Source: Phallus indusiatus
Lineage: Eukaryota; Basidiomycota; Agaricomycetes; Phallales; Phallaceae
NCBI GenBank assembly: GCA_027605045.1
Contig: JAQFWX010000010.1
Span: forward strand, 1,492,879-1,556,878
Direction of reading: 5' to 3'
DNA length: 64,000 nucleotides
A program made the translations under genes and the position numbers. The notes under the pieces are model-generated. The model worked only from the letters and a program-made list of their open reading frames with translations. It searched no databases and was not told the DNA's origin. Positions 1-12,925 of this stretch are shown here, in pieces. The stretch's first letter is position 1, and every line of letters starts with the position of its first letter.

Positions 1-3000
1 TCATTCGGGAGCGGATGATAATGGAAAACGAACTGGCTGGGACGAACTAGTGGACTATGATTCTCAGCGATCACCCTGGCAGGAGATCTTAAACTCTCAT
101 GACCAACATGGTAGTGAGACGGACGATGCTTCGGATATCGACCCGATTGAAAGCCCGCAGGATATTCTACGCAGAACTGTTGGATTGACTGAGAATGATT
201 TGGTGGTGTTGCATAAACGGCTTGTTGAGGATGCTATGAACAGGAGGTTATTTGAACCACCTCGGTCTCCTGTTCGACGTCGGCGAATGTCTGCTTCTCG
301 AGCTAGCTTTTCCGCGTCCCAAGCGCGTGAGAACGGGGTGAGTGCTGAACCTCTAACTTTTGTATACAAGTAAGAACTAAGCAAACAATTTACAGGCCAC
401 TAGCCCAGCGCCGCCTCCCCGTCAGCCTACTCCAGTCGCGAATCAGAGTGCTCCTAACAAAACAGAGTCGACGTCTCGAGCAAATGCATTGTTGGATTCG
501 GTTTTACACAGTATTCAAAACCAGAATCAATCACAGCCTGAGCCTCAACCTCAACAGGCTCAAACTCAAACTCAACCACAATCTCAACCAGAAACCATGC
601 CCGAATTACAGCCTCAATCTCCACCAAAAGTTTCCATTCCAATCGAGATTCAAGATATTCCAGCAATTCAGAACCCGGATCCTCCTAAAGTCGTCTCGCA
701 GGATGTCCCAGTTTTATCCAGTCTTATGTCTCCTGCGTTATCTAATACTTCTTCAACTATCACCACTACGTCGGACGCACTCACGGTAGAACCGCACAGC
801 ACCACCGACGACGATAGCAGTAGTCGCTTGCCGAGTATCAGCAGTGGTCGAGAAAGCAGGGAAGACGATGCTTCCGCGCGATATAAGGCTCTGGTAGATG
901 CCATTAGTACGGTACAAGACGAAGCGAACAAATCTGAGTCCCGAATTTCCCATGAAGAAGCCCCTATTTCACCTGCGTCTCCACCTCCTCAATCTCACGA
1001 AGAAGACTCGGGGGAAGCGACGGAAGTTCCGCAGTCCCGCCTATGGCGTAGCCCTCAAATTGTGATGACCCCAAACAACCGTGTTCAGCTTGTACGAGAC
1101 GTGAGCAGACGAGCCACTGAGGCGACTGCAGCGTTGAAGAGTCGGCCTCAAGCTCCTGAAAACGATGAAACCGTTCGCCGAAAACCCAAGTCTCCGATTA
1201 ATGTACAACATATCAGCAACCCCCAACTAATTTCCTCTTCCTTGTCCTCTACAACAAGCCTTGAAGCTATGCCTAGTGTCTCTTCTCCCGTACAACCTTC
1301 TCCTGTGGCTTCACCGGTTGATCGTCCCACAAACAAACTAACTGACAGGTTTCGTAAATTCCGTGGTTCATTACGTTCTAAACCCCAATCCGATGCGTCA
1401 ATATCTAGTATATCCAGTCCAACCAATTCACTACACTCTCCACTCTCGGTCCATCGTTCGCCAGTCGCTGCTGCACAATCACCCAAGCTCGCGATTTATC
1501 CATCATCATCACCACAACAACTACAGCAGCTGCAGCGACAACAACAACATCCACAACAACAAAGTTTCGCTTCTCCAAGCACAATTACCAGGAGTGCGAG
1601 CCTGAAGGTCTCGACGCCGACACTAAATACGGCGACAGCTCCCAAGAAAAGCCTTTTGGGCATGTTCAGGAAGTCTAAGAAAGAAGCTGTTAAAGAATCA
1701 GCTCGATCTCCACTTCCCGAAAGTCCAAGCCATTCCCGTCTAGATTCTGGTTTTTCTGCAACACTCATGCGAAACCCATCGCAGGCTAGACCTTCATATA
1801 CTCTTTCTCCCCCGATGAACCGACCTCGACCTTCGGCGGATATCGAACGTGACCCCATGGTAGTGCCGACCTCACATTTAGAGGATAATCCATTTGTTGA
1901 AGAAGACTCTCGAGCCGCTTCGCCACATGATCCGCAAGCTGTCAATGACTTTTTATCTGCTGCGAGCAAACTTGGAATTCGTCCCGAAGCACTAAACGAA
2001 CTTCTATCTCGGTCTAATACTATGCCTTCTACCACCACCAGGTATCCGCCACGGACACAAACGGTGATGTCAAACTACGCGACAAGTACGATTAATGATA
2101 CATATCCAGCGACTAGTAATAATAATACGACCCGAGGAGCAGGCGGAGGAGAGTATGCTGAGAGATCGAAAACGCCTGATCTTGCGTTGAGACCAGCCAC
2201 GCTGAGGCCACCCGCGGTTAATCGTTATCCAGAAGGGGAAGTGGTCAGAAGGACCTTAATCTTCACTAATGATAACCTTTCTGCTTCAGATCTGAATAAC
2301 GTTCTTAGGAAGGATTCCATTCCAGGAAGACAGTCGCGTTCGGCGAGCGCAGCCTCCTTCCATTCAACCGGTTCGGCTGCTCCTCGAGAACCTCCTGTGC
2401 CCCGTCTTCCTGCCAATATTCCGACAAATACCCCACGAACGCATGCTTCAAAGCCTAGCGAATCTAGTTCCTTGTGTGTATTATTATAACTTACCATTTC
2501 TATTTTCATTCTTGATCCTTTTTTTCCTTCTCAAGTTTCGAAATGAACAGCCAGGAAGGATATGCCGGCAATCTAGATGCGTCTTCATCACCATTTCCGT
2601 ATACGTCCGTTACACACGCTGAAGAGAACGGGCATGGCGGCGGTCCTGCTTTAGAAGTTCTGGAACTATCTAACGGGCGGATTGTGTGGTCTGTTTTAAG
2701 TTCTCTCAGGGCAGAGGACGAAGATGATCAGTCATTCTTCCGTCGAAGTATGGCTTCCTCACGTGGACATGACGGGACCGATGATATGGAGATACGTGTC
2801 AAAGAACACAGACGGTGGGATTCCAAGGGTAGCAACGTTTCTCAGGGACCTTATATCAATAATAGTAGTTCCAGCAACAACCACAATGCCACCGCCACTC
2901 CAACCACTACCACCACTAGTTCTGCCAACAGCAACAACTCCAATTCACGGCGGCGTACTCCGGCTGCCAACAATAATACCCCTCGACCCGAGACAAAGGT

Positions 3001-3340
3001 TAGTGAATAACATCATCTCTCCTTTATTTGGTACCTTTTATTCACTTTGTCTAATCGTTTTTCCTTTCTGTTTCTTTTTTTGAAAAAAACACATGCAATA
3101 TCATAGGTTTACCGGACCAACGCATCGACGATTGGCCGTCTCATAGACGACCTATCAAAAAATATGGATTCGGGTACTATCAACTTTCAACGCAGAGTGG
3201 CTACACCACCCATTACACAATCCAATGCGACTTCCATTCATTCAGAAAGTTCAGGGCGGCATGTCGAACGTGAAATAGATGCTTTATTAAACGCTCTTGG
3301 ACCTCCTCAACAACAACAACCACTGCGGCAAGGGTCGTAG
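1..3340 (+). CDS. Large Ser/Gln/Pro-rich conserved fungal protein, 5' end outside the window
   Basis: The reading frame is open at the left edge, so the start lies upstream. Proposed exons are <1-337, 396-2473, 2536-2998 and 3107-3340 (stop TAG). All introns have GT-AG ends and phases agree. Most of exon 2 (about 690 residues) is low-complexity Ser/Pro/Gln sequence with poly-Gln stretches and basic patches such as KLTDRFRKFRGSLRSK, so it is probably disordered. More ordered stretches are NDFLSAASKLGIRPEALNELL, the segment LEVLELSNGRIVWSVLSSLR in exon 3, and STIGRLIDDLSK in the last exon. The latter two look like the conserved core of a fungal family, but I cannot name it. The donor at 2474 is the only one of three overlapping GTs that keeps phase. 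Function unknown; a scaffold or cortical regulator would be a guess. Confidence 0.75.
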
Positions 3341-4014
3341 TCTATATATTTTTCCGCAGACACACACAGACAGACGTACACACACTCACATGCATCATTC
3401 TCTCTTCGGGTATTTGTTTTCTCCTTTCATTTTTTTTCTTCCTTTTCATCATCATCTTCCTCTTCTTTTTTTGGTATACCACTTTTTTTTCACGTGTTGA
3501 TTACGGATTATTTCTCCCCTTTTGCCCTCGCGCGCGCACGCACGCACGCACTCACTCTTTTTTTTATGATTTTACTTTCTTTCTTCCTTCTATTCTATTC
3601 TGTGTTGTTGGCCTATGAATTGCTATAATCCGCATTTTTGTGTTTGTTGCTGCTTTCACTTTTCACGCCCTCATGACCCCCCTTGCTGCTTCTCCTCCAT
3701 TGCCTTGCCCTCGACGATATACATTTTGTTTGCATTGTACACAAAGTAATAACAATAGCGAGCTCTGATATTGATTTTTCTTCTTCTTTTCCCGGAGAAA
3801 GAGAAAAACATAAATCAAAATGTGAATAGACATATTTAGTTAGCATATATATGTATATATATAATTCAATCCACTTTCACAACCCACAACAACAGCAACA
3901 AAACAGCGCCTTTGCTCTTCTTCTTTCTTTCTTCAAGACGAAGCGCTGTTCATATCAATCCACCGATTGAGACACAGGGCTAGTAAGGCCTCCAAAAGGA
4001 GACTTTCTCGGTTT
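3341..4014. other. Intergenic, converging 3' ends
   Basis: No gene seen. The stretch is pyrimidine-rich with many T runs and has a short CG/CA microsatellite near 3528-3552. It separates two converging genes, so it mainly holds 3' UTRs and polyadenylation signals. Confidence 0.5.
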
Positions 4015-5129
4015 TTAAATGTATACCGAAATAGACCGTGGCAAGCTCCCCACTATTGAGTTATAAGCGATATAGAATTGAAAAAGAAATGTATTAATAG
4101 ATTTCTCCACGAGGAAAAGCAAGCAGGGTTGAGGAAAAAACGGGCCCTTGCCTTTGTCTGGTACGCCACGCGAGAATATGACGCTATTCGACAATCGCTT
4201 GGGGCATAGAGCTACAATAGTAAATGGGGAATGAATCAATTGTCTGAAACCTTTTTTTTTTCTGAGTAAGGAAGAAATAAGGGAAGGTACGTACTTCGTA
4301 ATCGTGAGCTGGAGTTCTGCGCCATTCAAATTTGACACCGTCATCTGGTCCGACGAATTCACGTACACTGCAATAGAAATGAAATAATGACCGGAGCAAA
4401 AATAAAAGTTGTGGCAATGAGTGGTAAATGTAATGAATTGAATTGAAAAGTGGCTAATACTAACTTGGAGTTCAGTTGCCGGACAAGATGGGTCATGTGT
4501 ACTTGACGTTGTCCAATTGTTAAAAGTCCGAGATGGGTACCTGTTTACTGCGGGTATCAAGTGGATACACAAAGGAAAAACGAAATGAAAAGTGAAAATA
4601 GTGAACGAGCAAGACATTTTGGTATAATTGAGATTTGGAAAAGTTTTGAATGGACGTGTTGAATGCGCAAGGTGATGGATGACGATGATGATGATGGTAA
4701 TGATCTGAAACTCGAACTCGGACGTACCGGCTGTCCAATCGAGAACCGCGACATCTTGTTGATCTCGATAAACCTAGAAGAGAGATAAGATAGATAGATA
4801 AGCGAGCTGGATTATAGAAAATCAGGTGGAGAGCAAAAAGTGTGTGTGTGGGGGGGTATACTGGGTTAAAATACGACATTTGTACTTACTCTAGTTTGCG
4901 CAGATGTATGACTGAGTTTAGTAGAGAACCGAAAGAACAGCGGACGGTCGCCTTCATAGCCTAAAATAGAGACATGTCGAGGATTATTCTGCATCTGACC
5001 TTCGCTGAAAAAATAGAGGTCGTTGTATTCAGTGGTGCCGGTGACATTCGCATTCGTTCCGGAGGCCGTGGCGGAAGCACTAGCAGTAGTAGTAGCGGTA
5101 GCAGTACCGGAAGCAGTAGTGTTAGACAT
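4015..5129 (-). CDS. DUF6593-like small protein
   Basis: Five exons on the minus strand: 5129-4890, 4773-4728, 4540-4465, 4367-about 4291, then a last exon ending at the stop 4015-4017. The start chosen is the ATG at 5129, which opens a Ser/Thr/Ala-rich leader. The core reads NNPRHVSILGYEGDRPLFF, TRVYRDQQDVAVLDWTAG, VREFVGPDDGVKFEWRR and FTIVALCPKRL. This order (polar strand, TRV..W, F.GPDG..Y.W, VA..PKR) resembles the basidiomycete DUF6593 fold, a family of unknown function. The last splice is uncertain. The family-like frame of exon 5 needs donor 4290 and an unusual acceptor after an A10 run. The plain TTTCAG acceptor gives an early stop after 19 residues. Confidence 0.65.
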
Positions 5130-5878
5130 CTTTAAATAAAAGGGAGAAGACAAAAAAAATGAAAGTCGAAACGCGGTGTGTTTTTTTTTTCGCGTTTTTG
5201 TCTTTTCATCGTTTATCTATACTTCTATTTCTATTTCCTTTTTGCTGTGTTTGTGTATTTATTTTTTCTTTTTCGCCGTGGATGTGAGGCTCGATTTCAC
5301 GGATCGAAGGAGCCAGCGGTGGGAAAAGGAGTTTTTTTCTGAGCCACGAGCCCACGAAGCCGCGTTGCAGCAAGTTAGTTGGGTTCGAAGACCGTGATCA
5401 CTGATATGGGCGATGATGCATGATGGAAGGGGGGGTGTGTAGCCATATAGTAAATAAAGAAAAATTAAAATATAAAATTAATTAAATAACCAAAACAAAT
5501 ACAAAAAAGGTACTTTTGGTCTTTTTCTTTATTTTTATCTCTGCTTTTTTATCCGAGTTTTTGGATTGCCTTGCTGTTTATAGGGAATTGAGCTCGTTGT
5601 CGTTGTCGCAGTTCGAGAATTAGAGTTCAGGAATTCTTCTGCCATCATATTCAATGTCACAGCCTCAGAAACAGAGAAGAAAGAAAGAAAGAAAAGAACG
5701 ACTGCCGTGTCATTTCTGAAAGAGTTTAGACATATTTTGATATATATATCCCCCTGAGGAAAAAACAAACAAGCTTTTTTTGTTTTGACAGATGGAACAA
5801 ACAACACGATGAAAAAGAGAAAAAAAGGAACGAAAAGGTAAGAAAACATAAAAAGAAAGAGAAAGTCAAGGAGGTAAG
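5130..5878. other. Intergenic
   Basis: No gene seen. It contains the promoter side of the DUF6593-like gene (A/T runs, a GA-rich stretch) and the 3' flank of the BTB gene. Confidence 0.45.
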
Positions 5879-8075
5879 CTACTTTGTAACCTTCCACTGT
5901 GCAAATTCCAGGTAAATCGATTTGATAGTACAACAAGCAAACATGCGAAAATACACTTACCAACGGCCGTCTCTTCACTTTACGTGTAACATGCACCGCA
6001 CTTCCCGAATTCGTCGACCCTCCAAACGCTAATACAACAGTCTCCTCAACACCATGTCCAACGCTCGCTTTTCTTCTCGCAATAGCTGCTTTGGCAAATT
6101 GAAACCGAGCCTGATCCGAACCTACACGCAAATGCCAAAAGAAAAGGTTTGTTAGAAAAAAGGGTCGAGCAAGAAAAAAAGAAGGAAGGGAAGGGGAAAG
6201 AGATTAAGCCACGTGGGAGAAGATGAAGAAGGAAGAGAATACATAAGAGAAGACGAAGTGAGACCCGGAAGGAAGGAGAGGAATGGGAGGAAGGGAAAAG
6301 CGGCAAACGACCTAAAAAGCCTCAAAAAGAAAGAGGGAGAGGGAAGCAATGAAAGAAGGTCATGCATATATGGTAGCGTTGCACGACAAAAAAAAATATA
6401 AAACAGAGAAGGAAAGGATGGCCTGAAACTTACCGATTGGTAATTCGGGAGATTCTACAGCCTGTTTGAACATTTCAAAAGGTACATGACTGTATATCTG
6501 CAACAAAGTTTGTAGCCCGTTTGCCGACTGTGATGAAGATGATGGAGATGAAGCTGATGTTGATGATTTGCCGTTTAATGCATGTGTTTGTTGTGAATCG
6601 GCAGATCCGAATGGTGTTACGGTTGCGGTTACGGATGATGAAGAAGATAAAGATGGAGATGAAGGAGGTTGTGCTGCTGTGAAAGCTTGTAAAGCATGTG
6701 GTAAAGTCGAGATGAGAAAGTGAAGTATGTCAGCGCGTAGTTGAGCGGCGTACGGTCCGAAAAGAGAAGTGGGGATAGGTTGATGTCGGTTAATATCGGT
6801 AGTAGGACCGGTAGTGTTGTTACTATTACTATTACTATTACTATTACTACTACTGTTGTTATTGTTGTTATTGTTGTTGTTGCCGGTTTCTTCTGGAGGT
6901 GGAGGAACTGTCTCAATAAACCGCAGCCATTCTTGGATTGTTTCAATTGAGATAGAGTCGCGGCATGTTTCGTAGGCGTAAGCACAAAGATCTGGGAGAC
7001 CGCCCAGGAAGCATGCTGCTGCTAGAACGGCTCGTGCGTTCGAGGGTGTCAACATTTCGAGGGACCTGGACGAGTATAGATAGCCGAGAGCTTGATGCGA
7101 GTGAGATTAGCGAGCGAGTTGAGTTAGCGAGTTAGTTAGAGGACGAGAGAAAAGTTAGAAAGGCGGAACATACCAATAGCGAATCCCTGAAAAAAACAGA
7201 GGTTAGATAACTATGAGAAAAAAGAAAAGGAAGAACCATATGGAGGGGGATGTTACCTCTTGAGTTACTTCTGGTTCTTCTTCAATGGGAATGTATATAT
7301 TACGTATGGGTGAGCCTGGAGGGAATGCTGACATGAGATGAGCCAGGTAAGGTGACCTTGAGAGAAGAATGGCGTGCAGCCTATACTGTCGTCCGTTTAC
7401 GTTCTGAAGATGTGATCAGGAGACAGGAAACAATAAGAAGGGGGTGTATTGATATACTAACCAAGACTGTATCTGCATAGTTCTATGGCCGGGGTGAGAA
7501 GAAGCAAAAAGGTGGGACAAAGGCTTATCACGTACCCCCATTTGAAAACCACTTTGATATAGGTGTTCAATAATCTCTTCATTATGGGATGAAGGTGACG
7601 CATAATGTGATCTGAAAACCAGTCAATATATATTAACACAAACACAAACATGTGGCAACGGGATGGAAGAGAAAGGAATGGATAATAGAGCTGCTTTCAT
7701 TCCAGCTTTAAAAACTGATGAAAAAGAAAGGTAATCTTCCCGGACTGGGGCAGCTACTCACCTTACATATCCGTTCTCAGATGGAGGGTCGTGCATTGAA
7801 GCGGACGTAGAGGTTGATGCACCGGTGCCAACACCGTGATGACCTTCTTGATGTGGTATAGAATGGTGCAGATGCGGAGGATGTTGATGAAGATGATGGT
7901 GGTGATTATGGTTATGGTTATGGTTATGGTGCTGATGCAAATGATAATGATCGTCTAGCCCAGTGCTCGCCGATTCAATGGGCGGCGGAAGCCCATATAC
8001 GAGATGACTTTTGGCACCGTTACTGCTTCCGTTGGCAGTAGTAGGTGTTGCGCCATTTGAGTGTGTATAAGACAT
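5879..8075 (-). CDS. BTB/POZ-domain protein with a GCL-like fungal layout
   Basis: Eight exons fit in phase: 8075-7762, 7611-7536, 7482-7462, 7403-7257, 7186-7174, 7090-6434, 6121-5961 and 5896-5879 (stop TAG). Exon 1 encodes a His-rich low-complexity leader (a TTATGG repeat gives an HN repeat). The BTB fold follows: NEEIIEHLYQSGFQMG, NYADTVLNVNGRQYRLHAIL, then LLSRSPYLAHLMSA and IYIPIEEEPEVTQ. A BACK-like segment GYLYSSRSLEMLTPSNARAV comes next, with Asn- and Ser-rich insertions. The C-terminus is basic, ending RRPLWKVTK. BTB proteins dimerise and often act as Cul3 ubiquitin-ligase adaptors; that role here is inference. An alternative ATG lies 12 codons upstream at 8111. Two exons are only 21 and 13 bp. 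Confidence 0.85.
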
Positions 8076-8318
8076 ATGTCTATATCTTTTATGATTATAT
8101 TTATGAAACAAATAAGCAAAAGCTAAGCTTATGCGGGATTGGCGGGGATGGGTAGGAGGAGACGGGGGAAAAATTTGAAGTTGTTGTGAGGGGTGTTGTA
8201 GGTGAAAAAACGTGCACGGAGTCAGTCACACCTGGCGGAGGCGTCCGAGTCACACCCCGGCGTGCTCAGGACGAAAAATAGCTCGAGCACGTTGGCTAGT
8301 ATTCTAAAATATTCTATT

Positions 8319-9130
8319 TTACTCGGTTATACTTATTGATGTCCATGAGCAGAATTCACTGAATGCCATGACCTGGCCGATACATTCTAATGAAGAAGAT
8401 GACATGGATACAAATGTGTCCATGAGATTATTAGTGATGTTTTGCTCTTGGACTCGTTTGCCTACGAGACATGGATAAGAAGGCGGAGGATCGATATACG
8501 TTTGAGTTCCGTCATCTTTCACCATGAGCTGATTGGTTTCAATCATCCATTCATCTCCAAAACGGGGGAGGAGAACACACCATATGAGATCTATCGGACG
8601 CAAAAGAATCTAAATAATCGACAGCAGGGACGATACGGAGCAAACTTTGATAAAGATGAGCGAAAAAAAGTCGCAAGGCTTGGGTTTTACCTACCTTCGA
8701 AATCGATTGCTGGGATTTGACTGGAATAAATCAGTTCCCAGCGTACCCTCGACATACTCTGGATGATAATGCAGGCGGTTTGGACAGCTTTGAGAAACAA
8801 TCACAGGTGCTATGACTTGCCTTGGAGAGGACAAGGCATTGAAAGACGAGTATCATAATCGAAAATCCAGCTGGAAGAGCTGGCCTTGGACTTAAGAAGC
8901 AGGACGCAGTGGTAATCCCATACCACAGGATAATCGGGACTCTCGCACAACTTTTGGTTCCAGAGAGCGACCGTTTTGGTATGGTTAGAAATAAAGACGG
9001 CGTATATTTCCCAGTTGTCAGTAATAGATCGATCCTTGGAAAACGATTCGACGAGAAGGTAAACGTTCTCTTCGCAATAATAGGGAGTGTATATATAAGC
9101 CGGGGGTAAAGAAGGGTTCAATAGGCTCAT
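8319..9130 (-). CDS. NTAQ1: Protein N-terminal glutamine amidohydrolase
   Basis: Four exons (9130-8821, 8758-8695, 8644-8581, 8528-8319) encode 215 residues, close to the roughly 205 of animal NTAQ1. The enzyme deamidates N-terminal Gln to Glu, feeding proteins into the Arg/N-degron degradation pathway. The catalytic triad is visible: Cys19 in YYCEENVY, His74 in WDYHCVLL and Asp93 in IFDYDTRL. Family motifs DYLDSFASDRSHM, DPPPSYPC, NNLMDTFVSM and AFSEF follow in the right order. The first intron starts with GCAAGT, so it is a GC-AG intron; no GT donor nearby keeps the frame. The gene lies 244 bp upstream of the BTB gene on the same strand. Confidence 0.93.
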
Positions 9131-9536
9131 TCACGGAGATTTCAAAAGGCGCAATAAAGCTAGCACGCCATGTTAGAATGAGTAATAAAGAGGAACAGAC
9201 TGCTCAGTGGTGGTAAAGTTGATCAAAAAGAAGATTGACTGGATATTATTCATCAAACTAACTAGTCCCGGCTCCCGATGCGGAGTTACAAAGCCAAGGA
9301 GAAGGTGAGGAGAAAAAGATGAGAGCATGTGATTGTTGTTAGTTTACAATGCGAGGAGTATGTAATCGTGTCGATCGTAAAAGTGAAACATGACAAGAAA
9401 AGAACGAAAAACACATATGGCGATCCGAAGGCATACTATTTACACAACTCAAGAAAAGTAATGGGTGGGTGGACTCTGAAAGAGCTCTGATCAGGTTTTT
9501 TTTTTGATTCTTGTTAACACTCGGATTTGGACTCAC

Positions 9537-9983
9537 TCATGGCATTTTAGGTCTCGGACTGGACTGTACAAAAACGGGTTGGGCTGGCCACGCCGACGCG
9601 GATTTCTTTTTGGAAAGAACGTCGCTGAGGTCCGGTGAAGACTTGTCGGGCCGGAAAGGGGTAAAGATAGGCAATGAAGCGGAAGATTTGGAAGAAGACG
9701 ACGACGAACGGGGTTGTGGAGCGTGTACGATTGAAGGGTGGTGGTGGTATTGTGTAGAAGTTGATGACGAGGGTGACGATGCAGATGACGAAGAAGAAGC
9801 TGCAGCCATTTGACCGTTTAGGTTTAGAATAGATGTAGGAGACGTTGTGTGCGGCGAGGGCAGAGGAATGTATGCATTGTCGCCGCGGTAGTATGGATGT
9901 GCAGACGGGGGCGATGCTACGCTGGAGGTGAAATAATGATTTCCATGTGGGTTGAAGCTTGGAGGAATTGACCTGGAAGACAT
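9537..9983 (-). CDS. Small Ser-rich hypothetical protein
   Basis: A single uninterrupted frame of 148 residues starts at the ATG at 9983 and stops at 9537-9539. It is rich in Ser, Pro and His (runs AAASSSSSASS and RSSSSSSKSS). The only ordered-looking stretch is LPIFTPFRPDKSSPDLSDVL followed by a KKK patch. It is probably disordered. It lies about 400 bp upstream of NTAQ1 on the same strand. I do not recognise a family. A spurious frame is possible, but the length, proline-rich composition and clean ATG favour a real gene. Confidence 0.5.
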   Translation of the reverse strand: MSSRSIPPSFNPHGNHYFTSSVASPPSAHPYYRGDNAYIPLPSPHTTSPTSILNLNGQMAAASSSSSASSPSSSTSTQYHHHPSIVHAPQPRSSSSSSKSSASLPIFTPFRPDKSSPDLSDVLSKKKSASAWPAQPVFVQSSPRPKMP

Positions 9984-12149
9984 GATGATTATGATTATGA
10001 TGAGGAGGAGGATGAGGAGAATAAGAGCAAGAGCGAGGTGCTTTTATATGAGAATCTCATCCTCAGCCCAATTTTAAATATATACTCTGGACGAGGACGA
10101 TCCCGAAATGGGCCCGGCTATATTGGGGCATGTCACGCGACTACTCTCAAGGGCACAGACAGCCTGAGCGTGTCCAAAGTCTGTAACCTTTGCCTCGACA
10201 ATCACAACACTCTTTGCGCCTTTTAGTCGTGTTTTTGAGCTCGTGACGAGGCAATTTCGCGGAACATTCTTCATCTTAGACACTCACCGTCTTCGAATTG
10301 TCAAATTTCAATGCCTGACATCCAAAGACGGCCCGTTTTTAGACAAATGTGAGAACAAATGATGCCTTTTAATGTGTTTGTAGTGTAGTAAAAACGACAT
10401 GCCGTATAAACGTGTATTCTTATTGCAATTCTATCACTGATTTCACTGCCAGCGGGAATCGGGACACAGCCTAAGGCCTTAGGCTCAATATCGGACAAAG
10501 CCAAGCATTTCAGAAATTATTCGGACGCAGGGCTCTAGAGTGCACCTGAGAATCGACCACACACGCAACTATCGAAAAAAGTTTCCCTTTCCCTTTTGAG
10601 CAGTCAACTCGTGGTCCAACATTTGATTTTTACATAATACCCTGCCCTGTTCCCCGCACCAAGACCCAGACTGTCTGTAACAAGCTCTGCACGCAGGCAT
10701 TATGATCAAATCATTTGAATGAATCAATTCACCCCCAATTATTATCTGGTTCCCATAAGACAGGACGCTTCATATCACGTATGTATACCCGATATGAAGG
10801 AGACACTTGAAATCGAAAAAGAAATTGAACCCGAACTCAGGCTGGTGGGACCGATTTATGTTGAACTTTTCACATTAACCGAGGGAGAATCTTCGGCCAA
10901 AAGTCAAGTACTGTATTATAACTTCATTATCATAACCTATTTTTGGAACTATGAAACAAGCCAAGACATATGTGATGGGAGAGTTGCACTCACAAATAGA
11001 TTCCCCTCGCACCACATGACTGACAATCTGTTGTGCAGAAGTGTATAACGCACCCTTTGAAAACGAATTGTTTCTGATTATCAAAACGCGAGTTTTTTCC
11101 GTTACGGAAAACTGAGCTTTCAGATGATCGATCAATCACAGTCTCTATTCAGTTTTTCAATGAAAAATATTTACTTTGCAACGGCCCGGAGCAATATTAT
11201 TAATACATATTCAACTGTTATATATGAACTGTGAAATGCGAAACAAGTTACATACATACAAATCGATGAACTTGAATATCACTTCTGCATCATATCTTAT
11301 ACATATCATATCATACGCACCAAGTAAAGCTGAACTAGACCCACATACGCACGCCTAGACCCTTCCTGCTCCATACTCTCCACTCGTTCCAGACGTTCAA
11401 CCCGGATCCTTATCTTTCTCCAAAGAAAAAAATACTCACGGAAAGATCTCGGTACATGGTCACTGGACACTTCAGCCCTTCTCATCCCAAAAAGGGTATC
11501 TCGACGCTGACTGTGCTGTGATTTATTATTCTTCTTTCGGTTTGAGTTTAAAGGTTTATGCTTCTAATAAGTACAAGAGAACGCACGACTCACGGCTTGT
11601 TTTTGTCCGATCCCGGTACTGCCGCGTGCAAAAGCACACTCGGAGAGTAAGGCCCCGAATCGCCGATGAATGCCATAATGTAGGGCATGCAATGGTCCGG
11701 TGAATCCATATATATGAATTCGTTTCCATCTCCCGTAGAAGAGAAGTCATTTGAACCCAATCAAAGGAGGATGAGTTCAAGATCCGCGCGCTGAGTACTT
11801 TCACGTTAGTCCATATAATACCTAAATGTGATGGCCACCGCACGATCTTAAACAATCGTGTTTTTAATATCTCCGAGATGCGGGGGAGGGAGGATTCAAC
11901 AAATTTGCAAACACATACATATAAGATATAGATTTTGCAAATTGGCTGGGTGGCTTTTGATTTTCAAATGCTCTGAGAGTCTGAATTTGAATAATGATCC
12001 GCAAGTTTGCTACGCACATATCACAACCACCACTTGTCGGAAATCAGGAGAAATCAAAAGATTTCGTTTGTTTGTTTTTTTGTATTTTGTATGCAAATGT
12101 TTCTATTGAACCATCCGCATCTTGCTGCATATTATCTCACTCCCGAGCA

Positions 12150-12925
12150 CAAACACGAAGGACCTCAGTTATGTTGCCAAACCGCACAACCCCTGAATCC
12201 GAAGAAGTCTCACTCAAATTTGCATTTGGCCTAAGTTGTTTTGTGCGAAGAACGCCTGATTCAATTGCAAGTTTGCCAAGGCGTCCAATGGTAGATTCAT
12301 TACCTAACCGGAAGTGAGATCGCAGGTCCAGGACGTTGCGAATACCCATTGAATGAGTGAGAATATGAGAATCCGCAAAACACCGTTTCATATCTGAGAT
12401 CTGAGGTTGTACAGGTACGTATTTCCTATCATCACCTCCTGGTTATGCCATCTCAGGGTCTCTGCTAAAGGTACTGTTTCTGATTTCAGCCACCTGCATA
12501 TTAAAAGCAAACTAAAAGAACCCCACCGGAATAGACCTCGAGTGTTGCCAAACCGCACGACCATTAAACCCGAAGGAGTCTCATTTAAATTTGCATATGG
12601 CGGCAGTTGCTTTTTTGTTTTTCTTTTGCAAAGAACACCTAATTCAATCGCAAGTTTGCCAAGGCGTCCAACGATACGGTAGATTCACTACCCAAACTGA
12701 AATGGAATCGCAGGTCCAGGATGTTGCGAATGCCCACTGAATAAATGAGATTATGAGAATCCGCAAAACACCGTTTCATATCTGAGGTTGTGCATGTGCG
12801 TATGTATACTCCATCATCACCTGATTATTATGCCATTTCAAAATCTCTGCTAAAAGGTGCTGTTTCAGCCATCTGAAAACTTAAAAGGTAAATTAGAAGA
12901 ACCCCACCGGGAGCACAAATGTGAC
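12150..12925. repeat. Diverged tandem duplication, unit about 371 bp
   Basis: Two head-to-tail copies are visible (about 12150-12541 and 12542-12925). Anchors such as TGTTGCCAAACCGCAC occur at 12172 and 12543. Further shared blocks are GCAAGTTTGCCAAGGCGTCCAA, CGCAGGTCCAGGA and AATCCGCAAAACACCGTTTC. Copies differ by many substitutions and small indels, so the duplication is old. Confidence 0.8.

Noticed and set aside
454..1486. Minus-strand frames opposite the Ser/Gln-rich gene
   Set aside because: They are the antisense reflection of repetitive Gln/Pro codons.
10719..11048. 109-codon plus-strand frame as a gene
   Set aside because: No domain, no neighbouring exons, composition like the surrounding non-coding DNA, and an equally long frame on the other strand.
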